This document shows positions 46,105 through 54,887 of a stretch of 64,000 nucleotides of DNA, one piece after another (within the stretch, counting starts at the first letter, position 1; each line of letters begins with the position of its first letter). Both the position numbers and the translations under genes were made by a program. Location: contig JAPKYX010000237.1 of NCBI GenBank assembly GCA_026394075.1, forward strand, positions 1 through 64,000, given 5' to 3'. Origin of the DNA: Acidobacteriota bacterium (GTDB lineage Bacteria > Acidobacteriota > Terriglobia > Bryobacterales > Bryobacteraceae). The notes below the pieces were generated by a model. That model did no database searches, had not been told where the DNA came from, and worked only from the letters and a program-made list of their open reading frames with translations.

Positions 46105-46749
46105 GTGAAAAACGCTGCGCTGTTCCTTCTCGCCTGCTCGACGTTCGCGTCGCTTTCTGCCCAGACCCCGGCTCCCAAAACGAAGTTGCCGGGTGAAGAC
46201 TGGGTGAACTTGTTCAACGGTAAGGATCTTTCCGGCTGGGTGGAAGTGGGCAAGGAGAAGTGGCTGGTGGAAGATGGCGTCATCCACGGCATCGCCATCA
46301 CCAAGGAGTACGGCTACCTGCAGACCGACAAGCCCTACAAGGACTTCCACCTATCGATCAAGTTCAAGTGCGATGGCGACGGCAATTCAGGCGTCTTCTT
46401 CCACACCGCCTTCAAGCCCGGCACGCCCGACATCACGCAGGGCTTGCAGTTTGAAGTGGATTGCACCATCGGCCAGCACACGGGCGGCATCTATGGCGAC
46501 GGCCGCCAGTGGATTGTCTGGCCGTCACCCGAGAACGAAACAGTGGTCCGCAAGGGCGACTGGAACGAGTACCTGCTGAAGGTGGAAGGCAACCGCTACG
46601 TGTCGCGCCTGAATGGCGTCACGCTGGTGGACTTCACCGACCCCAAGCCCAAGTCCTTTGACGGCCCCATCGCCCTGCAACTGCACTCCGGCGGCAAAGG
46701 CGACATGCGCTTCAAGGACATTCTCATTCGCGACCTGTCGAAGCGGTAG
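46105..46749 (+). CDS. DUF1080 (3-keto-disaccharide hydrolase domain) protein, secreted
   Basis: A 214-residue protein starting at GTG, with a signal peptide (KNAALFLLACSTFASLSAQ). Family hallmarks are WVNLFNGKDLSGWVEV, the strand block DFHLSIKFKCDGDGNSGVFF, GLQFEVDCTIGQHTGGIYGD and the end LHSGGKGDMRFKDILIRDL. DUF1080 proteins are concanavalin-like sandwiches, some of which hydrolyse 3-keto-glycosides made by Gfo/Idh/MocA-type dehydrogenases; one such dehydrogenase lies 3.2 kb upstream. Its stop overlaps the next start (TAGTG). Confidence 0.9.
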   Translation: MKNAALFLLACSTFASLSAQTPAPKTKLPGEDWVNLFNGKDLSGWVEVGKEKWLVEDGVIHGIAITKEYGYLQTDKPYKDFHLSIKFKCDGDGNSGVFFHTAFKPGTPDITQGLQFEVDCTIGQHTGGIYGDGRQWIVWPSPENETVVRKGDWNEYLLKVEGNRYVSRLNGVTLVDFTDPKPKSFDGPIALQLHSGGKGDMRFKDILIRDLSKR

Positions 46750-47624
46750 TGCCCGCCAGAGTCTTCTACTGCGACCATCACCAGATCCCGCTTCCGGACG
46801 GCCACAAGTTCCCGATGCGGAAATACCGGCTGTTGCGGGATCGGCTGGCCGCCACCGGTCTGTTTGACCTGCAACCGGCGCCACTGGCCTCGCTTGATCA
46901 AGTGACGCTGGTGCATGACGCCACCTATGCGCAAGCCTTTGTCGACGGCACGCTGGACCCCCAGATGATGCGGCGGATCGGGCTTCCGTGGTCGCAGGGC
47001 TTGGTGCAGCGGACGCTGGCTTCGGTCGGCTCAACGCTGGCCGCTTCGCGGGTGGCGCTTGAAACCGGGTGGGGCGGCGGCTTGGCCGGTGGCACGCATC
47101 ATGCGTTCCGGGATGCGGGTTCCGGCTTTTGCATCTTCAACTACATGGCGGTGGCGATTGCCGTGCTCCGCGCCGAACGGCGCATCGGGCGGGTGGCGAT
47201 TGTCGACCTCGATGTCCACCAGGGTGACGGCACAGCCACGCTCTTCGCGGACGACCCGGAGACGTTGACCATCTCTCTGCATGGCCGGAACAACTTTCCG
47301 TTTCGGAAGCAGCAATCGAAGGTTGATATCGAATTCGACGACGGCGCGACAGATGAAATCTACCTTCCGGAAGTGGCGCGCGTGCTGGATCGGGTGCGGG
47401 AGTTTTCGCCGGACCTCGTCTACTTCCAATCAGGCGTCGACGCACTGGCGACCGACCGACTGGGCAAGCTATCGCTGACCCACGATGGACTGAAGCAGCG
47501 GGATGCGCTGGTGCTGGCCCTGCCCTACCCGATGGTGATCGTGATGGGCGGAGGCTACTCGGAGCCGATTGAGAGCACCGTGGAAGGCCACTTCAACACC
47601 TTTGTGGCGGCGGCTGCCCGGTAG
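46749..47624 (+). CDS. Histone deacetylase family protein (zinc amidohydrolase)
   Basis: A 291-residue protein of the HDAC/acetoin-utilisation/acetylpolyamine amidohydrolase superfamily. Active-site histidines are in GGLAGGTHHAFRDAGSG, zinc ligands in AIVDLDVHQGDGTATLF and YFQSGVDALATDRLGKL, and the late glycine loop is VIVMGGGYSEP. Bacterial members remove acyl groups from polyamines, small amides or proteins. The GTG start shares a base with the DUF1080 stop, so the genes are coupled. The link between the two functions is unclear. Confidence 0.93.
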   Translation: MPARVFYCDHHQIPLPDGHKFPMRKYRLLRDRLAATGLFDLQPAPLASLDQVTLVHDATYAQAFVDGTLDPQMMRRIGLPWSQGLVQRTLASVGSTLAASRVALETGWGGGLAGGTHHAFRDAGSGFCIFNYMAVAIAVLRAERRIGRVAIVDLDVHQGDGTATLFADDPETLTISLHGRNNFPFRKQQSKVDIEFDDGATDEIYLPEVARVLDRVREFSPDLVYFQSGVDALATDRLGKLSLTHDGLKQRDALVLALPYPMVIVMGGGYSEPIESTVEGHFNTFVAAAAR

Positions 47625-47663
47625 AATTCTTGGCAGCGGGCTGCTGCGGGGAGTTCCTCGAGA

Positions 47664-47685
47664 CCGCTCCTGCTCGTCGCGGCTC
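47664..47685 (+). repeat. Third copy of a dispersed GC-rich repeat word
   Basis: CCGCTCCTGCTCGTCGCGGC and two following bases match 45262-45283 with one mismatch, and match the inverted arm starting at 45094 in reverse complement. It lies in the 134-base gap between two convergent genes, as expected for REP-like extragenic elements. Confidence 0.55.
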
Positions 47686-47758
47686 CGAACAGGATTACTG
47701 ATCAACCCGACTCAACCAGAGCCCCAACCCGCAGGAGGGGCAACTCCGAGGACAAGAC

Positions 47759-49207
47759 TTAACGGCCCTCTGTAGCTCCCAGTGGGAGGGGAAGAAAGTC
47801 GTAATCGATGATCATCTTCTCTTGCAGCGCCGTTTTCAGTTCACGCTCGACGGCAGCCATCTCAGGCTTGCCCGCGAGATTGGTCAGCTCTGCCGGATCC
47901 GCGTCCAGGTCGTAGAGCTCAACGATGGGCCGCGGCCGGGTGAAGTATGCCCGGTCGTGTTCTGGCTTCAGCAGCTTGTCGGCATGGGCCGCTTTCATCT
48001 GCTGCCAGCCGGGGTCGCGCATGCTGTCGACGGGCTGATACTCCATCCACGGCGTGCAGTTGTAGATCAGCTTGTAGCGGTCACTGCGGACCATGCGGCT
48101 CTGGTCCCATTCCGAGGCCATGGTCTCGGCGGAATAGGCGGCATTGCCGTGGGCCAGACGCGCACCAAACAGATAGCGGCGCGCCTGCTGCGGCTGGCCA
48201 CGCAGCAACGGCAGGTAGCTGCGCCCGGTCATGCCCTTAATGGCAGTCAGGCCCGCCGCATCGAGCAGCGTCGGGGCCAGGTCTTCGCCGGAAAACAGCG
48301 CCCGGTTCGAAGTACCCGGCTGGATCATGCCCGGCCAGCGCATCATCAGCGGTACGTTTGAGCCCGGATCATAGAGCGACCCTTTGCCGTGCGGAAAAGC
48401 CATGCCGTTATCGCCCATGAAGACGACGATGGTGTTGTCATCGGGGGCGCGCTTTTCAATAGTCTGGAGCACGCGGTTGAAGTCAGTATCGAGATGCTCA
48501 ATCTCGGCCAGATAACGTGCCAGATCACCGCGTACGCCGGGCAGATCGGGCAACTGGGCAGGCAGACGGACTTTGGCCGGGTCCACCGGTCCACCTGGGC
48601 CTTGGGCGTCCCACACGTGGTGCGGATCGCTGAAGTTGGCCCAGAGGAAGAACGGCTTATCGGCGGGCTTTTGATCGAAGAACGTATTGATCCGCTCGAT
48701 CAGCCGAGGCTGGCCGGTGGCATCGAGAAAATCAACGCGCTTGGAGAAGGTCATCATCCCGTGGCGGTCGACGATTTCGCGCGTGGTCGAGTTCCAACGG
48801 TCCACGCCCGGGCCATCCAGGTGATAATTGCGGCCACAGATGCCGGTGAAGTAGCCTGCCTCACGAAGCCGCTCCGGCATGGTGACGATATCGGGCGGCA
48901 GGGGTGACGAGAACCGGCCCATGCGTGCGGAGACGGGGGAGCGGCCGGTCATCAAAGCCGTTCGCGAAGGCACGCACTGCGGCGCGGCCGTAAAGGCGCG
49001 GTCAAAGCGCATGCCTTGCGAAGCAAACTTATCCAGGTGCGGCGTGCGGACCGTGGGATCGCCATAGCAGCCCAAGTAAGGGGCGCTATGGTCGTCCGAC
49101 AGCAACAGAATGATGTTCGGTTGCCGGCGGGGTTGCGCCGGGCGCAGCTGTTGGGACTGCAACAGTGGGGCGGCCGAGCCGCCCACCAGGAACTGGCGTC
49201 GATTCAT
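47759..49207 (-). CDS. Sulfatase (formylglycine-dependent), Tat-type signal
   Basis: The ATG at 49207, eight bases after AAGGAG, gives 482 residues; a TTG at 49210 is the alternative. The formylglycine motif is C-V-P-S-R (Cys78, in APQCVPSRTALMTGR). Metal sites are in LLLSDDHSAPYLGCYGD and FMGDNGMAFPHGKGSLYDPG. Both N-terminal (MNRRQFLVGGSAAP) and general layout agree with secreted type I sulfatases from polysaccharide degraders. It differs clearly from the sulfatase at 28369 and probably has another substrate. It ends convergent to the HDAC-like gene. Confidence 0.93.
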   Translation of the reverse strand: MNRRQFLVGGSAAPLLQSQQLRPAQPRRQPNIILLLSDDHSAPYLGCYGDPTVRTPHLDKFASQGMRFDRAFTAAPQCVPSRTALMTGRSPVSARMGRFSSPLPPDIVTMPERLREAGYFTGICGRNYHLDGPGVDRWNSTTREIVDRHGMMTFSKRVDFLDATGQPRLIERINTFFDQKPADKPFFLWANFSDPHHVWDAQGPGGPVDPAKVRLPAQLPDLPGVRGDLARYLAEIEHLDTDFNRVLQTIEKRAPDDNTIVVFMGDNGMAFPHGKGSLYDPGSNVPLMMRWPGMIQPGTSNRALFSGEDLAPTLLDAAGLTAIKGMTGRSYLPLLRGQPQQARRYLFGARLAHGNAAYSAETMASEWDQSRMVRSDRYKLIYNCTPWMEYQPVDSMRDPGWQQMKAAHADKLLKPEHDRAYFTRPRPIVELYDLDADPAELTNLAGKPEMAAVERELKTALQEKMIIDYDFLPLPLGATEGR

Positions 49208-49219
49208 CAATCCAACTCC

Positions 49220-50488
49220 TTACAGGTCGATGGTGCTGATGCTGACCTTCGAGCGTTTGCCTTCCACCACCACGATGGGCGAGGGCGGGCTGACGTGGAA
49301 GCCAGGACGTTTGGCGTCGGCCGCCAGGTCATGCCCGATGGTGTCACCATCAGCCACGATCACGTTCTTGTCGAGGATGGCGTTGCGGATGCGCGCGCCT
49401 TTGCCGATGATGCAGTTGTCGAAGATGATGGAATCCTCCACCACCGCGCCATCGTAGATGCGCACGCCGCGGCCCAGCACGGAGCCCTTCACGTAGCCGC
49501 CGGAGATGATGGTGCCACCTCCGACAATCGATTCCACCGCCATGCCGCGGCGGCCTTCCTGGTTGAAGATGAACTTGGCCGGCGGATCTTCGTAACCGGC
49601 CGTACGCAGCGGCCACTGCTTGTTGTAGAGGTTCAGCAGCGGGACCACGTTGCGCAGGTCCATGTTGGCTTCGTAGTAGGCATCCAGCGTACCGACGTCG
49701 CGCCAGTAAGCGGCCTGGTCCAGCGGATCTCCAGGGATGTGGTTGGTGTTGAAGTCGTAGGCGTAGATCGCAGACCGGCCCACCATGCCGGGCAGGATGT
49801 TCTGGCCGAAATCGTGCGCGGTGATGCTGGACGGCTTGCGGGCATCGTCGTAAAGTTCACGCGTCAGCGAAGGTGTCGAGAAGATGTAGTTGCCCATCGA
49901 GGCCAGCACCATCTCCGGATTGTTGGGCATGGTGGGAGCGTCGGCCTTCTTTTCATGGAAGCCGATGATGCGGCCGTCCTGATCGGTCTCGATGACGCCG
50001 AATTCGCTGGCCAGGCTCTTGTGCACCGGGATGGCGGCCACCGTGCAATCGGCGCGGCGCTGTTCATGGAACTCGATCATCTGCCGGATGTTCATACGGT
50101 AGATGTGGTCGGCGCCAAAGATGGCCACCAAGTGCGGGTCAGCCTGTTCGATCAGGTTGATGTTCTGGTAGATGGCGTCAGCGGTGCCGCGATACCAGGT
50201 CTCCCCTTCGGACCGCATTTGCGCGGGCACGGGGATGATGAACTGGCTTTTCAAGACGCCGGAAAACTCCCAGCCATCGCGCAAATGCTGCAGCAACGAT
50301 TGGCTCTTGAATTGGATCAACACGTAGATCGAATTGATCCCCGAGTTGACGAAGTTCGACAGCACGAAGTCGATGATGCGATAGCGGCCACCGAAAGGGA
50401 CAGCGGGCTTCGCCCGCTCTTTGGTCAGAGGCGAAAGGCGGGTGCCCTTTCCGCCCGCCAGAACGAATGCCATTACTTTTAGTTGCAT
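49220..50488 (-). CDS. glgC: Glucose-1-phosphate adenylyltransferase
   Basis: A 422-residue nucleotidyltransferase. The pyrophosphorylase motif is LAGGKGTRLSPLTKERAKPA, followed by VPFGGRYRIIDFVLSN; the catalytic Asp lies in FGADHIYRMN and substrate loops in SEFGVIE and YWRDVGTLDAYYEANMDL. The C-terminal left-handed beta-helix (repeated hexapeptides, VLGRGVRIYDGAVVEDSII) is complete. It makes ADP-glucose for glycogen. The sulfatase gene starts 12 bases after its stop. No other glycogen gene is in the window. Confidence 0.96.
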   Translation of the reverse strand: MQLKVMAFVLAGGKGTRLSPLTKERAKPAVPFGGRYRIIDFVLSNFVNSGINSIYVLIQFKSQSLLQHLRDGWEFSGVLKSQFIIPVPAQMRSEGETWYRGTADAIYQNINLIEQADPHLVAIFGADHIYRMNIRQMIEFHEQRRADCTVAAIPVHKSLASEFGVIETDQDGRIIGFHEKKADAPTMPNNPEMVLASMGNYIFSTPSLTRELYDDARKPSSITAHDFGQNILPGMVGRSAIYAYDFNTNHIPGDPLDQAAYWRDVGTLDAYYEANMDLRNVVPLLNLYNKQWPLRTAGYEDPPAKFIFNQEGRRGMAVESIVGGGTIISGGYVKGSVLGRGVRIYDGAVVEDSIIFDNCIIGKGARIRNAILDKNVIVADGDTIGHDLAADAKRPGFHVSPPSPIVVVEGKRSKVSISTIDL

Positions 50489-50525
50489 GTTCTAGTCCAA
50501 CGCGCCGTATGATACCGTACTTCTC

Positions 50526-51782
50526 TTGAACGACAATAGCGCTTCTTCATCCTCTCTCACCATCAGCCCCTTGCGGCGCTGGTCCATTGTGACGCTCTTG
50601 TGCGTCGCGTTTATTGTGGCGTACTTTGACCGGCAAAATCTCTCCTTTGCGCTCACAGTGCCCGACTTTAAGGCCTTTTTCAAGATCACTGAGTTGGAGC
50701 GCGGCTGGCTGAACTCCGCGTTCTTCTGGAGCTACACATTACTACAAGTGCCCGCCGGCTGGCTGATCGACCGCTACGGCGTGAAGCGGCCCTTTGCCGC
50801 CTGCTTCCTGATCTGGAGCGCGGTCTCTGGTTTGACGGCCTGGACCACGAATACGACGCAGCTGTTTTTGCTGCGCCTGTTCCTCGGTGCCGGCGAGGCC
50901 GTGAACACACCGGCCGGCATCCGCTGGATCCGGCTGAACTTCCCGTCCAGCAAGCATGGCTTTGTGATGGGCCTCTATCAGGCCTCGGCCAAGATCGGCC
51001 CGGCCCTGGGCGCCCCGTTGTCGGCCTGGCTGCTTCACGCCTATGGCTGGCAGGTGATGTTTATGGTGCTGGGCTTTGGGGCGTTGGTGTGGCTGCTGCC
51101 GTGGCTGCTGCTGGTGAAGGATAACGACCGCGAGCTGGAAAAGACGGTGATCGTCAAGACCGAGACCGGCATGCTGAGCTTCAAGCAGTTGATGAGCAAC
51201 CGAGTCACCTGGGGCATCATCATCGGCAGCTTCTGCTACCAGTACTTCAACTACTTTTGCTTGCTCGACCTGCCCAGCTACTTCGCTGAGCGCTGGAAGC
51301 TGAAGCTGTCCGATAACGGCCTCTACACCGGCTTCAGCTACCTGGGCTTCGCCATCGTGGCCATTGTGTCCGGCTACGCCGCGGACTACTTCATCCGCAA
51401 GGGTCATGACCTGGTGAAGGTGCGCAAGCTGTTCATCTGCGGTGGACTGCTGATCGCCTCAACCGAGCTACTGGGTGCTTTTGTTGACTCGCAAAGCTTG
51501 GCGCTGGCGATTGCGGTCTTCTCCTTGAGCGGCCTGGGCCTGGCCACCGGCAACTATTGGGCACTGACGCCCGCGATGCTGCCCGGCGCGCCAGCGGGAC
51601 GCCTAGCCGCCATCCAGAACACGGCCGCGAATCTGCCCGGTGTCGTCGTGCCGCTGCTGACCGCCTATCTGCGGCGGACAACGGGCGGGTGGGAAGCGCC
51701 GTTGATCGCCGTGTTCGTCTTCCTGCTGGTGGGTATCGCCAGCTACGTCTTCCTGGTTCGCAAGGAGTACGCCCCGAAATGA
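50526..51782 (+). CDS. MFS transporter, ACS (hexuronate/glucarate) type
   Basis: A 418-residue protein with 12 predicted helices, starting at TTG. ACS-family landmarks are the first helix AYFDRQNLSFALTVPD, the loop-2 motif GWLIDRYGVKRPF, and LRLFLGAGEAVNTPAGIRW. This family carries sugar acids and other organic anions with protons. The stop overlaps the next start (ATGA), forming an operon with a small cupin-like gene and a dehydrogenase. Confidence 0.9.
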   Translation: MNDNSASSSSLTISPLRRWSIVTLLCVAFIVAYFDRQNLSFALTVPDFKAFFKITELERGWLNSAFFWSYTLLQVPAGWLIDRYGVKRPFAACFLIWSAVSGLTAWTTNTTQLFLLRLFLGAGEAVNTPAGIRWIRLNFPSSKHGFVMGLYQASAKIGPALGAPLSAWLLHAYGWQVMFMVLGFGALVWLLPWLLLVKDNDRELEKTVIVKTETGMLSFKQLMSNRVTWGIIIGSFCYQYFNYFCLLDLPSYFAERWKLKLSDNGLYTGFSYLGFAIVAIVSGYAADYFIRKGHDLVKVRKLFICGGLLIASTELLGAFVDSQSLALAIAVFSLSGLGLATGNYWALTPAMLPGAPAGRLAAIQNTAANLPGVVVPLLTAYLRRTTGGWEAPLIAVFVFLLVGIASYVFLVRKEYAPK

Positions 51783-52126
51783 AGAAGATCGTTTTGACCG
51801 CTCTGATTTCCAGCGGCTTGACGGCGCTGTTGATGACCGCCGCCGCGCCGCCTACGATGAAGACCAAGCTGGAGAACAAAAAGGTCCGCATCTCCGAGAT
51901 GCTCTATTCGCCCGGCCAACCCCGCACTCCCTACATCCGGCCCACCGATCAGGTGATCGTGTTCCTGGATGACGCCAGGTATGAGCGCAAGGATTCGAAG
52001 ACGGGCGCCATCGAGATCCGCGAGCGCAAGTCCGGCGATGTCTTGTGGCACGACAAAGGCGAGGACGCGCCGCAGTTGACCGCACAAGGCAAGGCCTACC
52101 GGACCATTGTTGTGGAGATGAAGTGA
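51779..52126 (+). CDS. Small exported cupin-like protein
   Basis: A 115-residue protein with an N-terminal hydrophobic signal (KKIVLTALISSGLTALLMTA). The remainder is all beta (VRISEMLYSPGQPRTPYIRP; DQVIVFLDDARYERKDSKTG; KSGDVLWHDKGEDAPQLT), as in single-domain cupins, with His in WHDKGE but no full metal-binding set. It sits between an MFS carrier and a dehydrogenase, overlapping each by four bases. It could bind the transported compound; this is inference. Confidence 0.68.
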   Translation: MKKIVLTALISSGLTALLMTAAAPPTMKTKLENKKVRISEMLYSPGQPRTPYIRPTDQVIVFLDDARYERKDSKTGAIEIRERKSGDVLWHDKGEDAPQLTAQGKAYRTIVVEMK

Positions 52127-53073
52127 AGTTTGAGCGGGCCGTCGTGATTGGCACCGGGATGATGGGCCCCGGCATCGCCGTCACTTTGGCGCGAGGCGGG
52201 GTGGCCGTCACGATTGTGTCTCGCACCGCGGAAGGAGCGGCCGGCGGGCTGAAGAGTGCGCTGGATCAGGTGCAATACCTGTTGGATCATGGCCTGATCG
52301 ATCAAGAACTGGCCGCCGCCATTCAACCTCGGCTGAGCGCTACCCACGAACTGGACCGCGTCGCAGCTGAAGCCGACCTGGTAGTGGAATCGGCACCCGA
52401 GAACATGGAATTCAAACAGGAGTTGTTCGCGCACCTGGACCAGACCACGCGCCCGGACGCGGTTCTGGCCTCGAACACATCGGGTTTGTCGATCACCAAA
52501 ATCGCCGAACGCTGCCAACACCCGGAACGGGTGGTGACCACGCATTTCTGGAACCCGCCATACCTGATGCCACTGGTCGAAATCGTCAAGGGGACCCGCA
52601 CATCAGATGAGGTGGCGCAGGCGCTCCGCGAACTACTATCGCGATGCGGCAAGGTGCCGGTGATCGTGAAGAAGGATCGCCCCGGCCAATTGGGCAACCG
52701 GCTCCAAATGGCCCTGGTCAGGGAAGCGGTCTACATTGTCCAGGAAGGTATCGCTGATGTCGAGGACGTCGACCTGGCAGCGAAAGCCGGCTTTGGGCTG
52801 CGGCTGCCCGTCTACGGCATCTTCGAACACATGGACATAGTGGGCTTGGACTTGGGCTCAGCGGTGGTGGAGTACGCCGCGCAGGATCTCTACAGCGAGC
52901 CTCGAGCGCCGGAGCTGATGCGCGAACTGGTGCGCGACGGCCACCTGGGCGTCAAAACCGGACAAGGCTTCTATGACTGGTCCACCAAAGACGCCAGCGC
53001 GGTGAAGTCGCTGCGGGACCGGTGGTTGCGCGAGTTCCTGAAATCACCCTTCGCGGCCCAGCTGCAGAAGTAG
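52123..53073 (+). CDS. 3-hydroxyacyl-CoA dehydrogenase family protein (lambda-crystallin-like)
   Basis: A 316-residue protein starting at GTG inside the previous stop. The NAD motif is VVIGTGMMGPGIAVTLARGG, followed by DLVVESAPENMEFKQELFAH, the signature SNTSGLSITKIA, THFWNPPYLMPLVEIVKG and the C-terminal helix domain PGQLGNRLQMALVREAVYIV. The size matches stand-alone members such as L-gulonate 3-dehydrogenase or carnitine dehydrogenase as well as beta-hydroxybutyryl-CoA dehydrogenase. The coupled sugar-acid-type MFS transporter favours a hydroxy-acid substrate. Confidence 0.87.
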   Translation: MKFERAVVIGTGMMGPGIAVTLARGGVAVTIVSRTAEGAAGGLKSALDQVQYLLDHGLIDQELAAAIQPRLSATHELDRVAAEADLVVESAPENMEFKQELFAHLDQTTRPDAVLASNTSGLSITKIAERCQHPERVVTTHFWNPPYLMPLVEIVKGTRTSDEVAQALRELLSRCGKVPVIVKKDRPGQLGNRLQMALVREAVYIVQEGIADVEDVDLAAKAGFGLRLPVYGIFEHMDIVGLDLGSAVVEYAAQDLYSEPRAPELMRELVRDGHLGVKTGQGFYDWSTKDASAVKSLRDRWLREFLKSPFAAQLQK

Positions 53074-53157
53074 CCGCCGCGAACCGCCCCAGCATTATTT
53101 CCACCCACGTGAACATTCGCGGCGGCGATTCCGTATGCACTCCCTAAGGAGTATTCC

Positions 53158-54441
53158 ATGCCGTTTGCGTTTTCCTCCCCCGGGGCCTCCGATTCGTCAC
53201 CTAGCCGGCCCGTGGTGGCCGGTCTATTTGTGGCCAGTTGCTTGCTGGCGCTGGTCTCCTGGTATACGACGTTTGAGGGGATGCGGCTCTATCTGAATGT
53301 CTGGTTTGCCCTGCTGGCCTCGGCGGGCATTCAGGTATCGCTGGTGCTGGTGGCGTGGCTGGTGGGGTTCGGGCGGGCCAGGCGAGCATTGCTGATGGCG
53401 GTCTACGCGGTGACGGCTTGCGTCTCCATTGCGTTCTCCTACGTCAGCCTCTACACCTGGTTCGCCGAGCGGGAGCGTCCGGCAGAGATCCAGCGCGGGC
53501 TCTACGACAAGATCAGCACGGCCACCGGAGCAGCGGGGGAGATTCTTTCTGGAGCCACGCTGGAAGCCCGGCGGCACATTGCGGCGTTGACCGAGATGGC
53601 CGAAGCGGAGAAGTCCGTGGGCCACATTTCGCGCGCCCAGGACGCGGACCCCTATCTGGCCAGCATTCGCGATGCCATCAGCACGGAGGCGCGCACCTAT
53701 GGCGTCAGCTATCAGGAGGGCGCTGGAGCGGGCCTGCGCTACACCGCCTTTGAACGCTATGCCAAGCTGACGCGCCAGTCGCTTGAACAGATTGAGGCTT
53801 CGCAGAAAGCGCTGGCGGGCCTGCGCGCGCAACTGAAGCCGACCCAATCAAGCGAGGAGCAGTTGCGGGCGTTCCGGCAGGTCTACGACAACATCCCGTG
53901 GGCCGAAGCCGAGCGGCAGTTGCACTCCGGCCCGTTGAAGCGGCCCGAGGTGCCGGACTATGCGAGCAACCTCGACAAAACCTCCGGCGGCCAGGAGGAC
54001 CTGCTGCTGGCCTTTGCGGCGTTGGGCGCCCCCAATGGACGCCACCTCTTCGCGCTGCTGCTGGCGGCGTTCATCGACGTGATTATCTTCCTGATCGCCT
54101 ATGCCTCCGGACCCTACATCGCAGGATCATCTGAGCACCGGTTGCTGGGCGCGGCAGCGACGATCGAATCACTGGACAGCCAAGTGTTTGTGCGGGACTT
54201 TCTGCGCAAGCTGGAGCCCGACGCCACCGGCATGCTGCGAGTAGCGGCCAGCGCCCTCAATGCAGGAGAGCGGCAACTGTGCACGATCTTTGTAGCGCAT
54301 GGCCAAGCGGTCATCAGTGAAGATGAGGGCGGAATCCATTACGTCCTGGAGCCGGCCACCCATGAATCACTGCTCGATCAACTGGCGACACCGAACGCCC
54401 AAATGCGGATGAACGCCCGAAGCGCGGCCGCAGGGGCGTAG
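53158..54441 (+). CDS. Membrane protein with periplasm- or cytoplasm-facing coiled coil, unknown function
   Basis: A 427-residue protein preceded by AAGGAG. Three hydrophobic helices lie near residues 19-37, 45-72 and 76-100, then a long charged helical region (about 105-250), one more helix (HLFALLLAAFIDVIIFLIAY, about 300-320), and a C-terminal mixed domain of about 100 residues. The helical middle contains AALTEMAEAEKSVGHISRAQ and LEQIEASQKALAGLRAQLKP. No family is recognised. It may be a sensor or structural protein. It is alone, between the dehydrogenase operon and the merR gene, convergent with the latter. Confidence 0.7.
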   Translation: MPFAFSSPGASDSSPSRPVVAGLFVASCLLALVSWYTTFEGMRLYLNVWFALLASAGIQVSLVLVAWLVGFGRARRALLMAVYAVTACVSIAFSYVSLYTWFAERERPAEIQRGLYDKISTATGAAGEILSGATLEARRHIAALTEMAEAEKSVGHISRAQDADPYLASIRDAISTEARTYGVSYQEGAGAGLRYTAFERYAKLTRQSLEQIEASQKALAGLRAQLKPTQSSEEQLRAFRQVYDNIPWAEAERQLHSGPLKRPEVPDYASNLDKTSGGQEDLLLAFAALGAPNGRHLFALLLAAFIDVIIFLIAYASGPYIAGSSEHRLLGAAATIESLDSQVFVRDFLRKLEPDATGMLRVAASALNAGERQLCTIFVAHGQAVISEDEGGIHYVLEPATHESLLDQLATPNAQMRMNARSAAAGA

Positions 54442-54456
54442 CAGAAGTACAACCCG

Positions 54457-54879
54457 CTAGTGGCAGCCGTGTGAGCAGTCGGCCCGCTCTTTGGGCGGCG
54501 ACAGCGCTTCCAGCAACTTGCAATCCCGCTTGGGGGCCGCGCAGTCCTTGGCGCAGAGCATGGCTTCTAGTTCGTGTTCCAGGCGTTGCAATGTCGCAAT
54601 GCGCCCCCGGACCTCGGCCAGCTTGTGCTCCGTGGCGGAACAGACATCGCCGCACGTCGTGTCCTCGGCTCCGGCCAGGGCGAGCAGTTCTTCGATCTCG
54701 GTGAGGGAAAAGCCCAGCCGCTGGGATTCGCGGATGAAGCGGAGTTGCCGGATGGTTGATTCCGGATACTGGCGATAGCCGCCTTTGGATGGTGGCTGCC
54801 GGATCAGTCCGCGGCGCTCATAGTAGCGGATGGTTTCGACACCCACCCCTGCTTCCTGAGCTGCCGCGGAGATTGTCAT
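54457..54879 (-). CDS. MerR family metal-responsive regulator (ZntR/CadR/PbrR-like)
   Basis: A 140-residue regulator starting at 54879; the longer open frame overlaps the metallothionein and is discarded. The winged helix is MTISAAAQEAGVGVETIRYY, then ERRGLIRQPPSKGGYRQYP. Metal-sensing cysteines resemble ZntR: Cys76 and Cys80 (TTCGDVCSATEHK) and Cys109, Cys113 and Cys120 (CAKDCAAPKRDCKLLEAL). An extra CSHGCH lies at the C-terminus. It lies eight bases downstream of the metallothionein and should bind the palindrome at 55048-55063. Zn, Cd or Pb are likely inducers. Confidence 0.9.
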   Translation of the reverse strand: MTISAAAQEAGVGVETIRYYERRGLIRQPPSKGGYRQYPESTIRQLRFIRESQRLGFSLTEIEELLALAGAEDTTCGDVCSATEHKLAEVRGRIATLQRLEHELEAMLCAKDCAAPKRDCKLLEALSPPKERADCSHGCH

Positions 54880-54887
54880 TGAGTTAG

